In this document: positions 1 through 12,074 of the stretch, piece by piece
Layout: the number at the start of each line of letters is the position of its first letter
How positions within the stretch are numbered: the first letter of the stretch is position 1
The notes under the pieces: model-generated
The model's input: the letters and a program-made list of their open reading frames with translations, nothing else
What the model was told of the DNA's origin: nothing
Database searches by the model: none
Position numbers and translations under genes: made by a program
Source: Sesamum alatum
Lineage: Eukaryota; Streptophyta; Magnoliopsida; Lamiales; Pedaliaceae
Length of the DNA: 64,000 nucleotides
Direction: 5' to 3'
NCBI GenBank assembly: GCA_034509735.1
Contig: JACGWO010000011.1
Coordinates: 21,064,979-21,128,978 of the forward strand

Positions 1-298
1 CTATACTATATATTATTGGAGAGGGGCCTTTTGGTGTCCACATTAAATTGATCTGTCATTTTTTTTAAAAAAATAAATTAATTAATTAATTTTAACTTCC
101 TCACTCATCATGCCACAATTACTTTTGGTAGTTTTCCCCATGCATTTTGTTTTATATTATCATCTTATTTTATTTTATCTATATATTTTTAAGTAATTTT
201 TAACTCTATAAAAAATAAATAATATAAATTATAAAAATATTTTAGTTTTAATATTTTTAAAAAATATGCACATACATAGAATGTGCCACACTTAATAG
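1..298 (+). mobile_element. Non-autonomous Helitron, cut by the left window edge
   Basis: The window opens with CTATACTAT, which is the usual plant Helitron 5' end TCTATACTAT without its first T. The sequence after it (AAATTGATCTGTC near 44-57) matches the complete Helitron at 31120. At 268-298 a short hairpin (GCACAT...ATGTGC) is followed by CACACTTAATAG, a degraded form of the CTAG terminus. There is no coding capacity. The left end lies outside the window. Confidence 0.6.
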
Positions 299-930
299 TA
301 TTATATTATTGAAGGGAAAATTAGTGAAATTTGACAAGTGTTTAAAATTGGAGCTTATTTCACAAACACCCCAATTTTATTTTATTTTTACTTTTATTTT
401 TACATTTAAACACTCTCAATTTTTACTATTAATTTATAATAATTTTTACAACTTATTTTCATAGTAAAAATAGAAGCTATTGCAAACGTTTCGGATCAAA
501 TCACTATGAGCATTGCTAGCAAACCTTAAAACAATAACACAATTATTAACATTTATTCAAATAAAAGAATCCGCTGAGGTTGATACTACCAACAAGAGTG
601 AAAACATCATCAATTTATATGAACAAAAATATATTTATATAGAAAATTAATATAAAAATGAAAATACATATTTCTTTTGAGATATTGGACATTGGAAATG
701 AAAATGAGTACATAAATATTATCTCAGTAAGTGTTAACAGAGACCTATAGTGTCACTTCTATTATAAAAGTAATGATGTCTTTGTATTTTTATATAGATT
801 GTAATTTCTAATATGATGGTAATTCTTGATGCCCCATTGAGTGAATTAAGATTATAATTAAATTAATTTTTACAAAAAAAATATTTATACTTGTTATCTA
901 CTATGCTTTTTGGAATTCTTATGCGTCAAC
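299..930. other. AT-rich intergenic DNA, no gene seen
   Basis: I see no coding region, RNA gene or clear repeat boundary here. The stretch is AT-rich with short homopolymer runs. Confidence 0.5.
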
Positions 931-935
931 ATTGC

Positions 936-1176
936 AAAATTAGTCCCATAGTTTATGGTATTTCTCATACTTGGCTCTACGCTTAATAAAATTTAATTTA
1001 ACTCTATGTTTCGTTACAAGCTACAAAAAGAGTTCAAAAACTTTGCACAGAAAATATACTTTTAACAACGATTTTGGACTCTTTTTATAATTTTTAACAA
1101 AACATGAGGTTAATCTTAAAATTCCGTAAAATATGGGATCAAGTATAAAATGACTCTAAACTGCAAAACTAATTTT
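936..1176. repeat. Short palindromic MITE-like element
   Basis: The left arm (AAAATTAGTCCCATAG) and the right arm (CTGCAAAACTAATTTT) are imperfect inverted repeats, and the inverted match continues inward through a CATACTTGG / TCAAGTATA segment. A target duplication is not clear, so the superfamily is open. Confidence 0.45.
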
Positions 1177-1558
1177 ATAATTTTTACCTTCTTATGCCAA
1201 TTATATGTTTGTGAATGCATCTTCAGCATTAATTACTTTTCCCCAAACATATAAATCATATATATATATATATCCTTTATGTTGTATCCAATATTACATA
1301 TTATTATTGTTATTATCTATACACGCAGGCACACTACTAGCTAATACCACAATAAAGCATATTACATCCTCCTAAAATAGACGTGCGACCTATTTTTCAA
1401 AATGTTAAATTCATAGAAATAGAGCTAAATATAAAATTCAACAAATTAAGAAATAGTTCGATTTCATATAACAAAAAGTATGATGAAATAATAATTAAAA
1501 AAATCATCAACACTTTACGCAAATATACTCGAATTTATGAAGACATCCCATCTGATTG

Positions 1559-1801
1559 CATTAGAAGAAATATTACATTTAATCATAACAAATTGTCGTG
1601 GTTGAAGCTAAATAGTCGTAGTAAATAGTCAATAACAACGGTCACGCAACAATTGTTGGTCGTGGTTTTTATAAGTGTGGCTAATGCATTTGTTGTGGCT
1701 AAATGCTGTGACAAAAACATTTGTCATGGCTCATAGCCATGGGAAAAATTATTTTCATGGTGAATAAATTAAGTATTTGCATAAGTTTTTATTTACCTGT
1801 G
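1559..1801. repeat. CACTA-type MITE, truncated copy
   Basis: It shares the internal words TAGTCGTAG, GTCGTGG, TTGTCATGGC and AGCCATGG with the copies at 8653, 14837 and 51424. One end (CATTAGAAGAAATATT) is a worn version of the CACTAGAAAAA terminus. The other end is lost where a MULE-MITE fragment begins. Confidence 0.5.
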
Positions 1802-1809
1802 ATTAATAA

Positions 1810-1902
1810 TAGTTACAAACTTCAAGGGGGTATTTGTAATTTTTCAAACAACGCGAAGTTATTTGTAATTATATCATATCTTAAGCGTGGTAGCTGTAAT
1901 TT
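1810..1902. repeat. Half of a MULE-type MITE (one TIR only)
   Basis: The words GGGGGTATTTGTAATTTTTC, CAAACAACG and GTAATTTACC match the right terminal repeat of the complete MITE at 61640-62062. Only this half is present, fused to the CACTA-type remnant on its left. Confidence 0.55.
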
Positions 1903-2180
1903 ACCTTTTTTTTTTTTTTCAAAGCAAAGTGAACCCTAGAAATTTAACAAACTTAAAGAAAAGATTTCCAAGACATTCCCTTGGAAAACTTGTATTTTGT
2001 CCCACTTTCAAAATCAGAAAATAGGAGTCAGAACTCAAGAACCCTACTGCAAATTGATTCACCAAATCATCCATCATCATTTTCCTGAAAAATCCATCAA
2101 GAACTACCAGTAACGTACGCCACGCACCATTTTCCTGACAAGAACTCTAAATCATCAACACCCTCGATCGATCTCACCTT

Positions 2181-2191
2181 CTATATATATG
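2181..2191 (+). promoter_or_regulatory. Probable TATA box of the chitinase gene
   Basis: CTATATATATGG lies about 85-90 bp upstream of the start codon at 2274, which would leave a plausible leader of about 55-60 nt. No pathogen-response cis-element could be assigned with confidence. Confidence 0.55.
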
Positions 2192-2252
2192 GTCTTCCCA
2201 TCCCTCACCTTCCATGCAGAAAAAAAATTCAAGAACACATCCAATCAGTTAA

Positions 2253-3146
<894 letters not shown>

Positions 3147-3260
3147 AGATGTTAAATTCCTTGTGTGTATGCTGATGGGTTGAGTGTGTTTATGTGTTTC
3201 TGTGTGATTCTATTGTTCCTGCATTGTAATCAATATCTATGTCATTTTGTGAATGAGAGA
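3147..3260 (+). terminator. Chitinase 3' UTR and polyadenylation region
   Basis: After the TAA the sequence is GT-rich (TTGTGTGTATG, GTGTGTTTATG), followed by AATCAATATC near 3228 and GAATGAGAG near 3251. This resembles loose plant far-upstream and near-upstream poly(A) signals. The cleavage site is not determined. Confidence 0.4.
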
Positions 3261-3882
3261 ACTTTGTGATTTTTCGATTCTAGCTTTGCAAAATTCTAAT
3301 TTCAATCATGCCTCGTCGAATCAAATTAATTACAAAACAAGCGTAATATACTTGTTGTGTGATTGATCGTTTTTCTAGAACTATACACCAATTAAATTAC
3401 AAGTGTATTGCAGTTGTCATATACTTGATTCATGTTCGATCAAACTCATGCTTATCAAATTAATCAATAATAGTCCTTTAACTTGATGGTCCTGTGCAAA
3501 GAGCACTTTACCATTAAGTTTTAGACGGAAAAATCATGTGTTTTGCAAATGATCGTTAAGTCCAATTGAAATTGGAAAAATTACAAAAATTATAATTCTA
3601 ATCACACCATAAGGGGTTTGCAATTTTGGTCTCACACTAAAAGCTAAAAAATTATCAACAATACAAAGTAAATATTTCTTCTTGGCAGTTGTGCAATATT
3701 GGCCTCCACATTTTTTTTATTGTTTCATTCAATAATGAAATTTCATCTTCAATTCATTTTATTTCGGGGCAATAATCCATGGATGGTCTCCTTTATCCTT
3801 ACACACATAGGTCTATGTTCTGAAAAATGAACAAAGACAATCATGTCCAGTCATAACATTCGATATGAAAGAAACACTCTTA
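3261..3882. other. Intergenic DNA, no gene seen
   Basis: The region is AT-rich. A stretch at 3480-3560 (GGTCCTGTGCAAAGAGCAC) resembles the dispersed 'remaining-TE' style sequence at 8590-8640, but no boundaries are visible. Confidence 0.45.
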
Positions 3883-3892
3883 AATTTCCGAT

Positions 3893-4821
3893 GGATTAAA
3901 GGTATTTTTGGTCCTGTAATTATAGATCATTCTCATTTTAGTTCAGTAACTTTTTAGGATTTCAAAATGGTCCAGTAACTTTTTAATTTGCTCAATTTTG
4001 GTCCACCTTTTGCCGGATTTAAACTTGCCAGAAAAATCACCGGAATCTGACGTGGCAATTTAAATTGAGAAAAATAATTTTATTGACTAATTATATATGA
4101 CATGGAAAGTACATGGTTTTAATTAAAAATAATAATATGTGACATGGCATTAGTTGCCAAGGTGGCATTAAGCTATATTATGTACAAAAACTATTTTAAA
4201 ATAATATTTTTCTTCTTTTATCATTTTAAAATTTAAAATAATATTTATCATATGTATTTGAAATAAAAAATATATCAATTTATAATATTTAAAATTTATA
4301 TATGTAAGTATATAATACATATATATTACATCTACAAAAAGTTGGCGGGTCGACGGCGACTGTCGCCCAAAGAAGAGAGGGGCGTCGCCGTCGCCAAGGA
4401 AGGTGACACTATCTCTCCCTTTCATTCTGGGCGACGTCGTCGCCGCCCGCCCATATACATTTATATAATATATATATATTATGTATATATATAATATGTA
4501 TATAATAAATATATATTATATCATTTTTTTCAAATTATAATATATATTTATGTAATTTCCCTCCCCAAATCCATGTCATCCAGATGACGTGGCCACTAAA
4601 TGCCACATCATGTATAATTAATCAATAAAATCATTTTCCCCAATTTAAATTGCCACGTCAGATTCCGGTGACGTTTTCCTGCAAGTTTAGATAAAATCCG
4701 ACGAAAAATGAACCAAAATTGAGCAAATTAAAAAATTACTGGACCATTTTGAAACCCTAAAAAGTTATTGGACTAAAATGAGAATGACCTATAATTACAG
4801 GACCGAAAATGCCTTTAATCC
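3893..4821. mobile_element. MULE-like non-autonomous element, 10-bp TSD
   Basis: The 929-bp element starts GGATTAAAGG and ends CCTTTAATCC. The terminal repeats extend well over 100 bp (for example TTTTGGTCCTGTAATTATAG against CTATAATTACAGGACC). A perfect 10-bp duplication AATTTCCGAT flanks it (3883-3892 and 4822-4831), as expected for Mutator-like elements. No transposase is present. The core at about 4340-4450 is strikingly GC-rich with CGACGGCGAC and GTCGTCGCCG words inside AT-rich arms. It belongs to the same family as 26842-27987. Confidence 0.88.
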
Positions 4822-4909
4822 AATTTCCGATTGTCCAAGAAGTTCTTATAGTATGTATGATGGACAATCTTTGGCTATTTGCTTTTTGCATCATGATGCT
4901 TTTTTAACA

Positions 4910-7876
4910 CTAGAAAGCATAACGCACCTGTGCAAATATGTTTTCAGAAGTTAAAATATCATTTATGTTGAGTTCGTGATATTATTTATATTTTTTTCAT
5001 TGAAAAATTAGTATGATACAATTATATTTTCAAACAAATTGATAATAATTATTTAAATTGATAAGGAAATTATTCAATTTTATTATTTATAATTCACTTT
5101 CTAAATTTAATTGGTACTATTGAATAAAAAGAAATTCCCCAAAATATAAATTTTGTATTTCGTATATTCACTAATGATTATTTCATTATTATATATCAAA
5201 CCTATTAATAAGAAAATATAAAATCAAAAAATTAATATTAAAATAAAAATAATTAGTCAAAGCTCCTTATCTTGGATAGAAGAAATTCCAATTTAATAAA
5301 ATAAATTGATCAATTTTATTTCTAAGTTTTATTATGCCTATTTTTTGTTGTTTAATTTTGTTTTATTTTTTGTTATGCTTTGTATGTGTGTTGTATATTT
5401 TCTTTTACTACTATATTCGAATGTCATTTATTTTTAATTTATTGAAACTATTATAAACTAATTATTTATTGACTATTGTTATAAAACTGTAATCAAATTG
5501 GACCATAGTACCAATATTTGTATTGTAAGATCCTATAATGTATGTTAATCATATTTCAGTATCAACTTTTTTATATTGTCAAAGCATTATTTACATGCTT
5601 TATTAACTTCTAAAATTTGAAATATTATTGTATAAAATTTTATTTTTCACATTTTATAAAAGAAACAATAGATGTAAAAGTAAAACATTCAAGATTATCT
5701 AATACTAAAAAAATCAAGTGCTAAGATATTCACTCAATCGTTGAATTTTCATAAGCAATTTCAATTTAATAATATTATATTCATACATCAATTTTTATTC
5801 TCTTTAGTAATCAGGCTTTTTAAACTTTTAAGTTATTTTTATAAATTTATTACTGGAAAAATATATTAATCTCATTGGCTTAATTACTTATTTATCATAT
5901 TTTTTTCTATTTCAATATAACTAACTCAGTTTTTATTTATTATTTAATTGTACTAAATTTATTAATTTTTTTAACATGAAAATGTAATTGTACTAATGTG
6001 TTAGTATATAATTATTTTAAAATTTTATACTTTTAATTGTTATTGTGATAATGTTTACTCACTGTTTGACTTTTCTTATTTTCATATATATATATATATA
6101 TATATAAGGGGAATTAACATTTTCCAGTCCGTAACTTAGATCCTTTTCATTTTAATTTGGTTCATTGATTTTGGGATTCTCACTTCGGCCCGTAAATATT
6201 AAAAGTAGCAATTTGGTTCCATAACACATTTCCCTCTGAATTTTCAAAAGAAAATGCCATGAGGGCGTTAAGTGTATAATAATACAAGGGGATCAAATGT
6301 TTCAACTTTTATTCACCTTTTAAAGCATAAAAATAGTTATATTTGTCTTGTTAGAACCTACAATTATGTTAGTTAATTTACTACTCAATAAGATAAGGTA
6401 TTAAATTAAATTATTTATTATATTACTATTTAAACTCTTCTTCAATGTCAATATCTTGGGGGTGCAGGTGGAGGGGGACATAGTGTCTTTAGCCTATTAA
6501 TATTGAAATAAAATCAATTAGTTAGCTCTTTTTAAAATTTTCAATAGCACTTCTAATTTAATCAGATTGATAATATTTATTTGTAATTAAATTTTGATAC
6601 TTATTCGTTATTTTATTTTAGAAGAAATTTCAATTTGATAAAATTGATCAAGTTTTATTCTTAGGTTTTATTGTGTCTCTTTTTTATTGTTTGATTTTGC
6701 TATATTATGTCTTTGTATGTAATATGTTTTCTTTTACTATATTTTGAATGTCGTTGATTTTTAATTTATTGATACTAAATGATTGCAAACTAATTTTTAA
6801 TTGACTATTATTATAAAAATATAATTTAATTGGACAATATTACCAATATTTTGTATTGTAAGATCCTAATGTTGATTATATTTCAGTATCAACTTTTAAA
6901 TGTTGTCAAAGTATTATTTACATGCTTTATTACCTTCTAAAGTTTGAAATATTATTGTATAAAATTTTATTTTTTGCCTTTATATTGCAATTTTTAATTC
7001 TATATATTTTTAGCTAACTTCTTAATCTTATTTTCATATGCACGATCGGTATAATCTATTTCTTATTCAATAATATATTATGTTACAACTTAATTTTTTA
7101 TGTCACATTTGTTGTTGTAATACTTTTATTCTATTAATATATAAAAAAAAATTATAGATGTAAAAGTAAAGAATTCAGGATTATCTAATACTGAAAAAAT
7201 CAAGTATTAAGAGATTCAGTCAATAGTTAAATTTCCATAAGCAATTTCAATTTAATAATATCATGTCCATATATCAATTTTAATTTGTAATTAAATTTTG
7301 ATATTTATTTGTTATTATATATAAGTTTAGATTAGTATTTTATATATTATTCATATGTAGGTTATTTTAAATTTTAATGTGTCATGGTAAATTAATTTTT
7401 TTAATATAGTTAAGATTTCTTCTAGCAAAGTAATCGTGTCGACATATTATTTGGCATATTAATTTTTTTAGTTGAATATGTTTTTCATTCTCTAAGTAGT
7501 TTAGAACAATTAAGACTCTTAAACATTTTTCTTATAGAATTTTATATTTTCTATAACTAATTTTATAATATAATTTTCTGTTAATGTTATTAAGATTTAA
7601 TGCGTAACAGGTCTGTGTAATTGAGTTCATTCATAATTCATGATTAGAAGCAAGTTATTAAAATTCTGTGTAATTGGATTCATTCATGATTCACGAGTTA
7701 GGTTTTTTATCCTAAATTTATATGGAGGAGGTTTAGAATATTTAGAATTCTAAAGTGTTAAAGATTTCAAAAAATCTGTAATATAATAATTAATAATATT
7801 TAAGTGAGGGTATATTTATCTTTTCACAATAGGAAACAAACAATTTGAATATTCACACATTTATATAGAGTATAGA
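4910..7876 (-). mobile_element. Non-autonomous Helitron, about 3 kb, minus strand
   Basis: Read on the minus strand it begins TCTATACTCTATATAA (5' end at 7876) and ends in CTAG at 4913-4910, preceded by a short GCAC/GTGC hairpin about 10 nt away. It lies between A and T, the normal Helitron target. No Rep/helicase ORF is present. The interior has a direct duplication: about 5260-5770 resembles about 6600-7260. The same family recurs at 58990-61537. A TIR-like fragment (about 6108-6330) appears inserted inside. The 5' end is the firmer boundary; the 3' hairpin is weak. Confidence 0.6.
5260..7260 (+). repeat. Internal direct duplication within the Helitron
   Basis: Segments 5260-5770 and 6600-7260 share long AT-rich runs with the same order of words (TTTTCTTTTACTA, TTTGTATTGTAAGATCCTA, CAGTATCAACTTTT, TTTACATGCTTTATTA). 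This indicates one segmental duplication or a nested second copy. Confidence 0.6.
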
Positions 7877-8008
7877 TTTAACTTATGAAACTACTTTTTA
7901 TTATTTTTTGAGAAGCATGGAACTATGTGCGGGATTAAGGAAATCCCTTTCTCGACTCCTAGTCCTGACTCGAAAGCACTTAAAAACATGAGGGCTTAAG
8001 ACATAGCT

Positions 8009-8030
8009 GGGGGGGGGGGGGGGGGGGGGG
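8009..8030 (+). repeat. Poly-G tract of 22 bases
   Basis: An uninterrupted run of 22 G is followed by AGGG. This is rare in plant DNA and is either a G-quadruplex-prone site or a place where assembly length is uncertain. The surrounding 7877-8652 stretch contains no recognisable gene. Confidence 0.9.
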
Positions 8031-8649
8031 AGGGTTCTCTCCCAACCAAAGAGAGACAGGAGAGTGAGTGATCATCGAGTGGAGGAGCACAAACAGGGGT
8101 ACGAGTAGGTTCTCGGCTGGCGTTGGCTTTCGGGAGCATGCAGATACCAAAAACACATTATTTCTCCTCCAAAAATGACTTCTCCTGTTAGAGAACACAT
8201 TAGATATTTACCTAAATCGGTGGGTCTTTAGGTGAATCCTACATTAGCCCCAATATGTTGGTCTCGAACTAGAAAAGTAAATATTTGGGCTTGAGGCCCA
8301 GTAGATTCGTAAAACTCGATAGGATAAGCGGTATTATTGAATCAACAAAACAACAAGTAATAAAACCAAAGACTGATATAGCCCCTAATTATAAGATAAG
8401 TAAGCCTCTCTAAACCATACAAAGACGCATCGAGCCCACACGAAGGGTTTAATATGCCAGATTTCACCAAGTACACAAATGGAACCCAACCATACATGTC
8501 CTCCAATTATATCTTCTAAATTGTCCGCACTAACAATCTATCCTAAAATTGCAATAAAAAGAAACAGAACCTCAGTTGATGTTGAAAGGCCATGTGCCTT
8601 TTCTATCTAAAACTTAACCGCAATGTGCTTTTTGCACAGATCATTAAGC
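8031..8649. other. Intergenic DNA of unknown origin
   Basis: This is more GC-balanced than its surroundings. A TGTTAGAGAACAC at 8186 could be the start of an LTR-like fragment, but no partner was found. I see no ORF of substance. Confidence 0.4.
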
Positions 8650-8652
8650 TAT

Positions 8653-8954
8653 CACTAGAAAAAAAAAAATTACTATTAACTATATTTTTAATGACTATGA
8701 TTAAAAATTATAGTAAATAATTATTATTAATTACGACTAAATAAAAATTGATGCAAAAATTAGTTTTCCCACCATAAAAAACTTATTGTCACGGCTAAGA
8801 GTCATGGTAAAAACATTCGCCATGACTTTTAGCCACCCTCGCAAAAACCACGACCAACAACCGTTGCGTGACCGTGGTCAATAATTATTTTGCTACGACT
8901 ATTTAATATTAAATATGACAATTAACTATGATTAAATTTATATTTCTTATAATG
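8653..8954. repeat. CACTA-type MITE, 3-bp TSD TAT
   Basis: The 302-bp element starts CACTAGAAAAAA and ends TTTCTTATAATG, flanked on both sides by TAT (8650-8652 and 8955-8957). A CACT terminus and 3-bp duplication are typical of CACTA (En/Spm) elements. The interior is partly palindromic (AGCCACCC, CATGGTAAAAACA) and has no coding capacity. Relatives lie at 1559, 14837 and 51424. Confidence 0.75.
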
Positions 8955-8957
8955 TAT

Positions 8958-9339
8958 GGAATTATTATTAGCTAACTAAGAAGCATGGAATTAATATTTC
9001 AGAACGGCCTATAGTGTGTGACCAAAATCTTAGGAAACTACGGGACGAGTAGTAAATGGCATATTATACTTACGTGTACTGTTTATTTTTTTAATTCAAA
9101 AGCACGTACAAAAAATAGGCATAAAAATATGGTGATAGCAAATATACGTACCCTTAATATGTACATGTATACTATATATTTAATAATAAAAAGTAAGGAA
9201 GATAAAAACGACAAAATATATTATATTTTCATAGATAGCAAAAAAATTAAAACTAAACAAGACATACCTCTGCATGAATCAATTATATTTATATGGAAAT
9301 TGGAATTTTAAAATTCATAAAGGATTTGTTGCTACATTG
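8958..9339. other. AT-rich intergenic DNA, no gene seen
   Basis: A 97-residue ORF (9018-9311) is lysine- and isoleucine-rich with no recognisable domain, which is expected by chance in AT-rich sequence. It serves as the insertion target of the LTR retrotransposon that follows. Confidence 0.5.
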
Positions 9340-9344
9340 ATATG

Positions 9345-9715
9345 TGATAGTGCTAGGAAATATTAGACTAAGCAAATGACCAAAATATCCTCGAATGTAA
9401 ACAAATTCACGATTATGCCATAGCGATTATTAGGAGAAGTTATAGAAATAGTGGGGTGATGCCAAATTACCAAGGCGCCCCTAGTAGTTAAATCTAGGCC
9501 GTTGGATTGACAGCGGTTGAATGACGATATTGTACTTTCACCCCATGTAATTTACTATAAATAAGGGGTGAAATCCTTTGTAAAGGGCTCCCATATTGAT
9601 TTTTATACAAGTTACGTTTCTTACTTTTGGAGGAGTTTATAAGAGTTATTTGCCTCGCGACGTCGTTTCGAGTCACCGTGCTTAGATCAACAACCTCCCG
9701 AATCTTACACCATCA
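9345..9715 (+). repeat. 5' LTR of the 9.3-14.4 kb element
   Basis: Starts TGATAGTGCTAGG and ends CTTACACCATCA. A TATA-like ACTATAAATAAGG near 9551 is the likely retrotransposon promoter. Confidence 0.93.
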
Positions 9716-9718
9716 ACT

Positions 9719-9737
9719 TGGCGCCGTCTGTGGGAAA
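9719..9737 (+). promoter_or_regulatory. Primer-binding site
   Basis: TGGCGCCG, three bases after the LTR, is complementary to a tRNA 3' end of the CGGCGCCA type; tRNA-Asp is one fit, and further bases (TCTGTGGGAA) do not extend that match. The same position in the Tat element at 16628 reads TGGCGTCG...TGTGGGAA, which ties the two elements together. Confidence 0.7.
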
Positions 9738-9779
9738 CCTGGTCTAGGCATTGAAGATGAATACTCGTTCGAGGGCGAG

Positions 9780-10301
9780 GAGCGCGAACGTGGGGCAAGA
9801 GGAACCCGAGAGAAGGAGGGAAGTGCACCCAGGAGGAGGAGAGGCAGGAAGATGTCGAGGCTCCACCCCAGCAGGAGCAAGGCCGCGCCTTGGAGAATCC
9901 ACCAGCGCACCCAGAAGGAGGAGAGACAAGAAGATGTCGAGGCTCCACCCCAGCAGGAGCAAGGCCGCGCCTTGGAGAATCCACCAACGCACCCAGGAGG
10001 AAGAGGGGTAGGAAGATGTCGAGGCTCCACCCTAGTAGGAGTAAAGCCGCGCCTTGGAGAATCCACCAGCGCACCCAGGAGGAGAGGCAGGAAGAGGTCG
10101 AGGATCCACCCCAGCAGGAGCAAGGCCGTGCCTTGGGGAATCCACCAGCGCACCCAGGAGGAGGAGAGACAGGAAGAGGTCGAGGCTCTACCTCCACCCC
10201 CAGTTATTCAGATAACTCCAGAGACTCTTCACCAGTTGGTGGAGGATGCATCCGCCCAAGCCGCTGTGAGGGCCACAGAGGAAGAGAAAGGGTCCCCTTA
10301 G
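9780..10301 (+). pseudogene. gag N-terminal relic expanded by an 82-bp tandem repeat
   Basis: The end of this stretch translates as QITPETLHQLVEDASAQAA, parallel to HLTPEELQRMIEDASRQVV in the gag start of the Tat element (about 16765). This identifies it as the gag leader of the same lineage. Most of the region is the 82-bp tandem array, and because 82 is not a multiple of three, each copy shifts the frame. All three forward frames are open across the array, so no single ORF here can be trusted. Confidence 0.6.
9848..10195 (+). repeat. 82-bp tandem repeat, about 4.3 copies
   Basis: Copies begin GAAGATGTCGAGG or GAAGAGGTCGAGG at 9848, 9930, 10012, 10091 and 10173, giving spacings of 82, 82, 79 and 82. 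Each copy contains CCAGCAGGAGCAAGG and GAATCCACCAGCGCACCC. A partial copy precedes the array. The array is GC-rich in an AT-rich window and stop-free in several frames on both strands. Confidence 0.9.
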
Positions 10302-10389
10302 GGCAGAAGAAAGTAAGCATGAACGTAGACATGTGCCCCGGGGGGATTTGGCTCAATACACCCCCCGGACCTCGTGAACTCAAACGCTC

Positions 10390-10540
10390 GATGCAGCCAA
10401 GCGACAAGGATTGGGATCGAGACCATAGCTCGGAGGAATGCCACTACTTGAAGAATGAGGTCGAGGAATTGAACCGAAGAGATTACTTACAAGAATTGGA
10501 CAAAGGAAACAAGAGCTCCAGAAAACCGCTTTTGGAGACA
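10390..10540 (+). pseudogene. gag zinc-knuckle-region relic
   Basis: The translated piece KDWDRDHSSEECHYLKNEVE, followed by an EELNRRDYLQEL segment, parallels KDWGQDTEDCFQLKDEIE and RLIRQGYFKEY in the Tat gag at about 17925. It shows that this element derives from a gag-bearing gypsy parent. It is an isolated fragment, out of context with any full gag. Confidence 0.6.
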
Positions 10541-10792
10541 AGCACGTGGGAGTAAAGCAAAAGCAAAATGAGCTAGCAAGGACAACCTCCCAACTTCTTG
10601 AGTTATGATGATTACCTCCGGAGGCCCAATAAGAAGAGATACAAAGCAAGTTGAAAGAGTCGCTCAGAGAGCAAGGCAAGCTGAAGGAGTGCGGTGAGAG
10701 CAATAGGACACGATGCCAACCGTATCATCTTTGGCGAGAAGGCAATAGTGTCGCCAGCGGATCCAAGAATGAGTCGGAGTGTGATGCGCTAA

Positions 10793-11035
10793 GAAGGGGA
10801 GAAAAGCTGACTTGCATCGCAGGAGCGACATATGCAAGGGAAGAAAGCTGACTTGTGTCACAGGAGCAACATATGCAAGGGGAGAGAGCTGACTTGCATC
10901 GCAGGAGCGAAATATGCAAGGGGAGAAAGCTGACTTGCGCCATGGGAGCGACATATGCAAGGGGAGAAAGCTGACTTGCGCCATGGGAGCGACATATGCA
11001 TGGGGAGAAAGCAGGAGTGACATATGCGAGGGCGG
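10793..11035 (+). repeat. 41-bp tandem repeat, about 5.7 copies
   Basis: The unit AGCTGACTTGC...GGAGCGACATATGCAAGG recurs with starts at 10805, 10846, 10887, 10928 and 10969, and the last copy at 11010 is truncated. Neighbouring copies are 85-100% alike by eye. There are no unique spacers, so it is not a CRISPR array. Confidence 0.88.
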
Positions 11036-11716
11036 ATAATGACTTCCAACTTGTGGTCAAGCAGTGGAATGGAGGCCATGAAGCTGGGGGAGCAAATGAC
11101 CAAGTATTTAGCAAACATCCAAACATTAAGAAGGAAGCTCAATGAGTTCACCCTAGAACAAATTACGCGGTCGTACAAGGAAGAGACGAACTGACTCATT
11201 AAGTTAGCCAGCTCATTGGCTCCTTTGGAGAGCGAGAGAATAACCCTACTAAGTCAAGAGCGACACGAAGTGGACGTGGTGTGGGAAGAAGCCTTGCCGG
11301 TGAAGAGCGTTCTATCAAGCTGGGAAGAAGTTCTGGAAGAAGATTGAGAATTTGGGATTTTGTCTCAAGACCCGAAGGGACCCCAAGGAAGCAAGGGTAA
11401 TTCGAGCTAGGACAACAAAGCTCATGATAATTGGAAGTAAGCTGCATAGGAGGGGTTTTTCTTACAAACCACTTCTTGGATACGTCGGTGGGGACTAAGC
11501 AGAGCATGATGAGAGTGTGATCACCCTAGACGTAGAGTGTTAGCAGGCCAAGCCCCGCAGCGAGGATACCTCTGGCCTACAGAGCGTAAGTATGGATGGA
11601 ACTTGGTGAAGAACTCCGAAGATGCCAGGAACATGCCGACGTCATTCACGCCCCAGCAGAGAGTATGGACCTTCGCGACACCCCGTTTTGACGGGCATGC
11701 AGAAGTAACCAGCAGG

Positions 11717-11880
11717 GTAGTCTTCCAAAATTCGAGGACGAGGCTGGGGGTAGCTAAAGGAAGTTGGGTGGAAGGACACCAGGGAGACCTAAGGGAGTAT
11801 CGAGCAACCCCGCGACGAGGCACGGGAGAGCACCCATTCAATCTAGTCAATGAGACGAGAACATGGCCAAAGTGGACGCC
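11717..11880 (+). pseudogene. Integrase C-terminal relic
   Basis: The frame reads RLGVAKGSWVEGHQGDLREY and then RATPRRGTGEHPFNLV, parallel to [20 protein letters not shown] and [16 protein letters not shown] in the Tat integrase near 21525-21640. The DDE core and the rest of pol are missing. This relic and the gag relic mark the element as an internally rearranged gypsy derivative. Confidence 0.7.
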
Positions 11881-12074
11881 AAATAAGCATGATTGTATTA
11901 AATCGGAGAAAATGAACGAGAAGACAATGTCCACATATGCGGAACGTTGGTAAGAAACATGTTTACTTAATGCTTTGTATCCCTTTCCGAATACTTTGTA
12001 ACCTAGAAAAACGGTAATAAAATATACACTTTTTCTTGTCTACTTGTTGTAGATTCATTACTTGCATTTTATTT

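Noticed and set aside
9682..10197. Minus-strand ORFs of 82 to 171 residues over the 82-bp array
   Set aside because: They are open only because the GC-rich repeat lacks stops in all frames; the peptides are Leu/Ser/Pro repeats with no domain.
10793..11035. Regular 41-bp direct repeats that could suggest a CRISPR array
   Set aside because: The repeats are head-to-tail without unique spacers, lie inside an LTR retrotransposon of a plant genome, and no cas genes exist.
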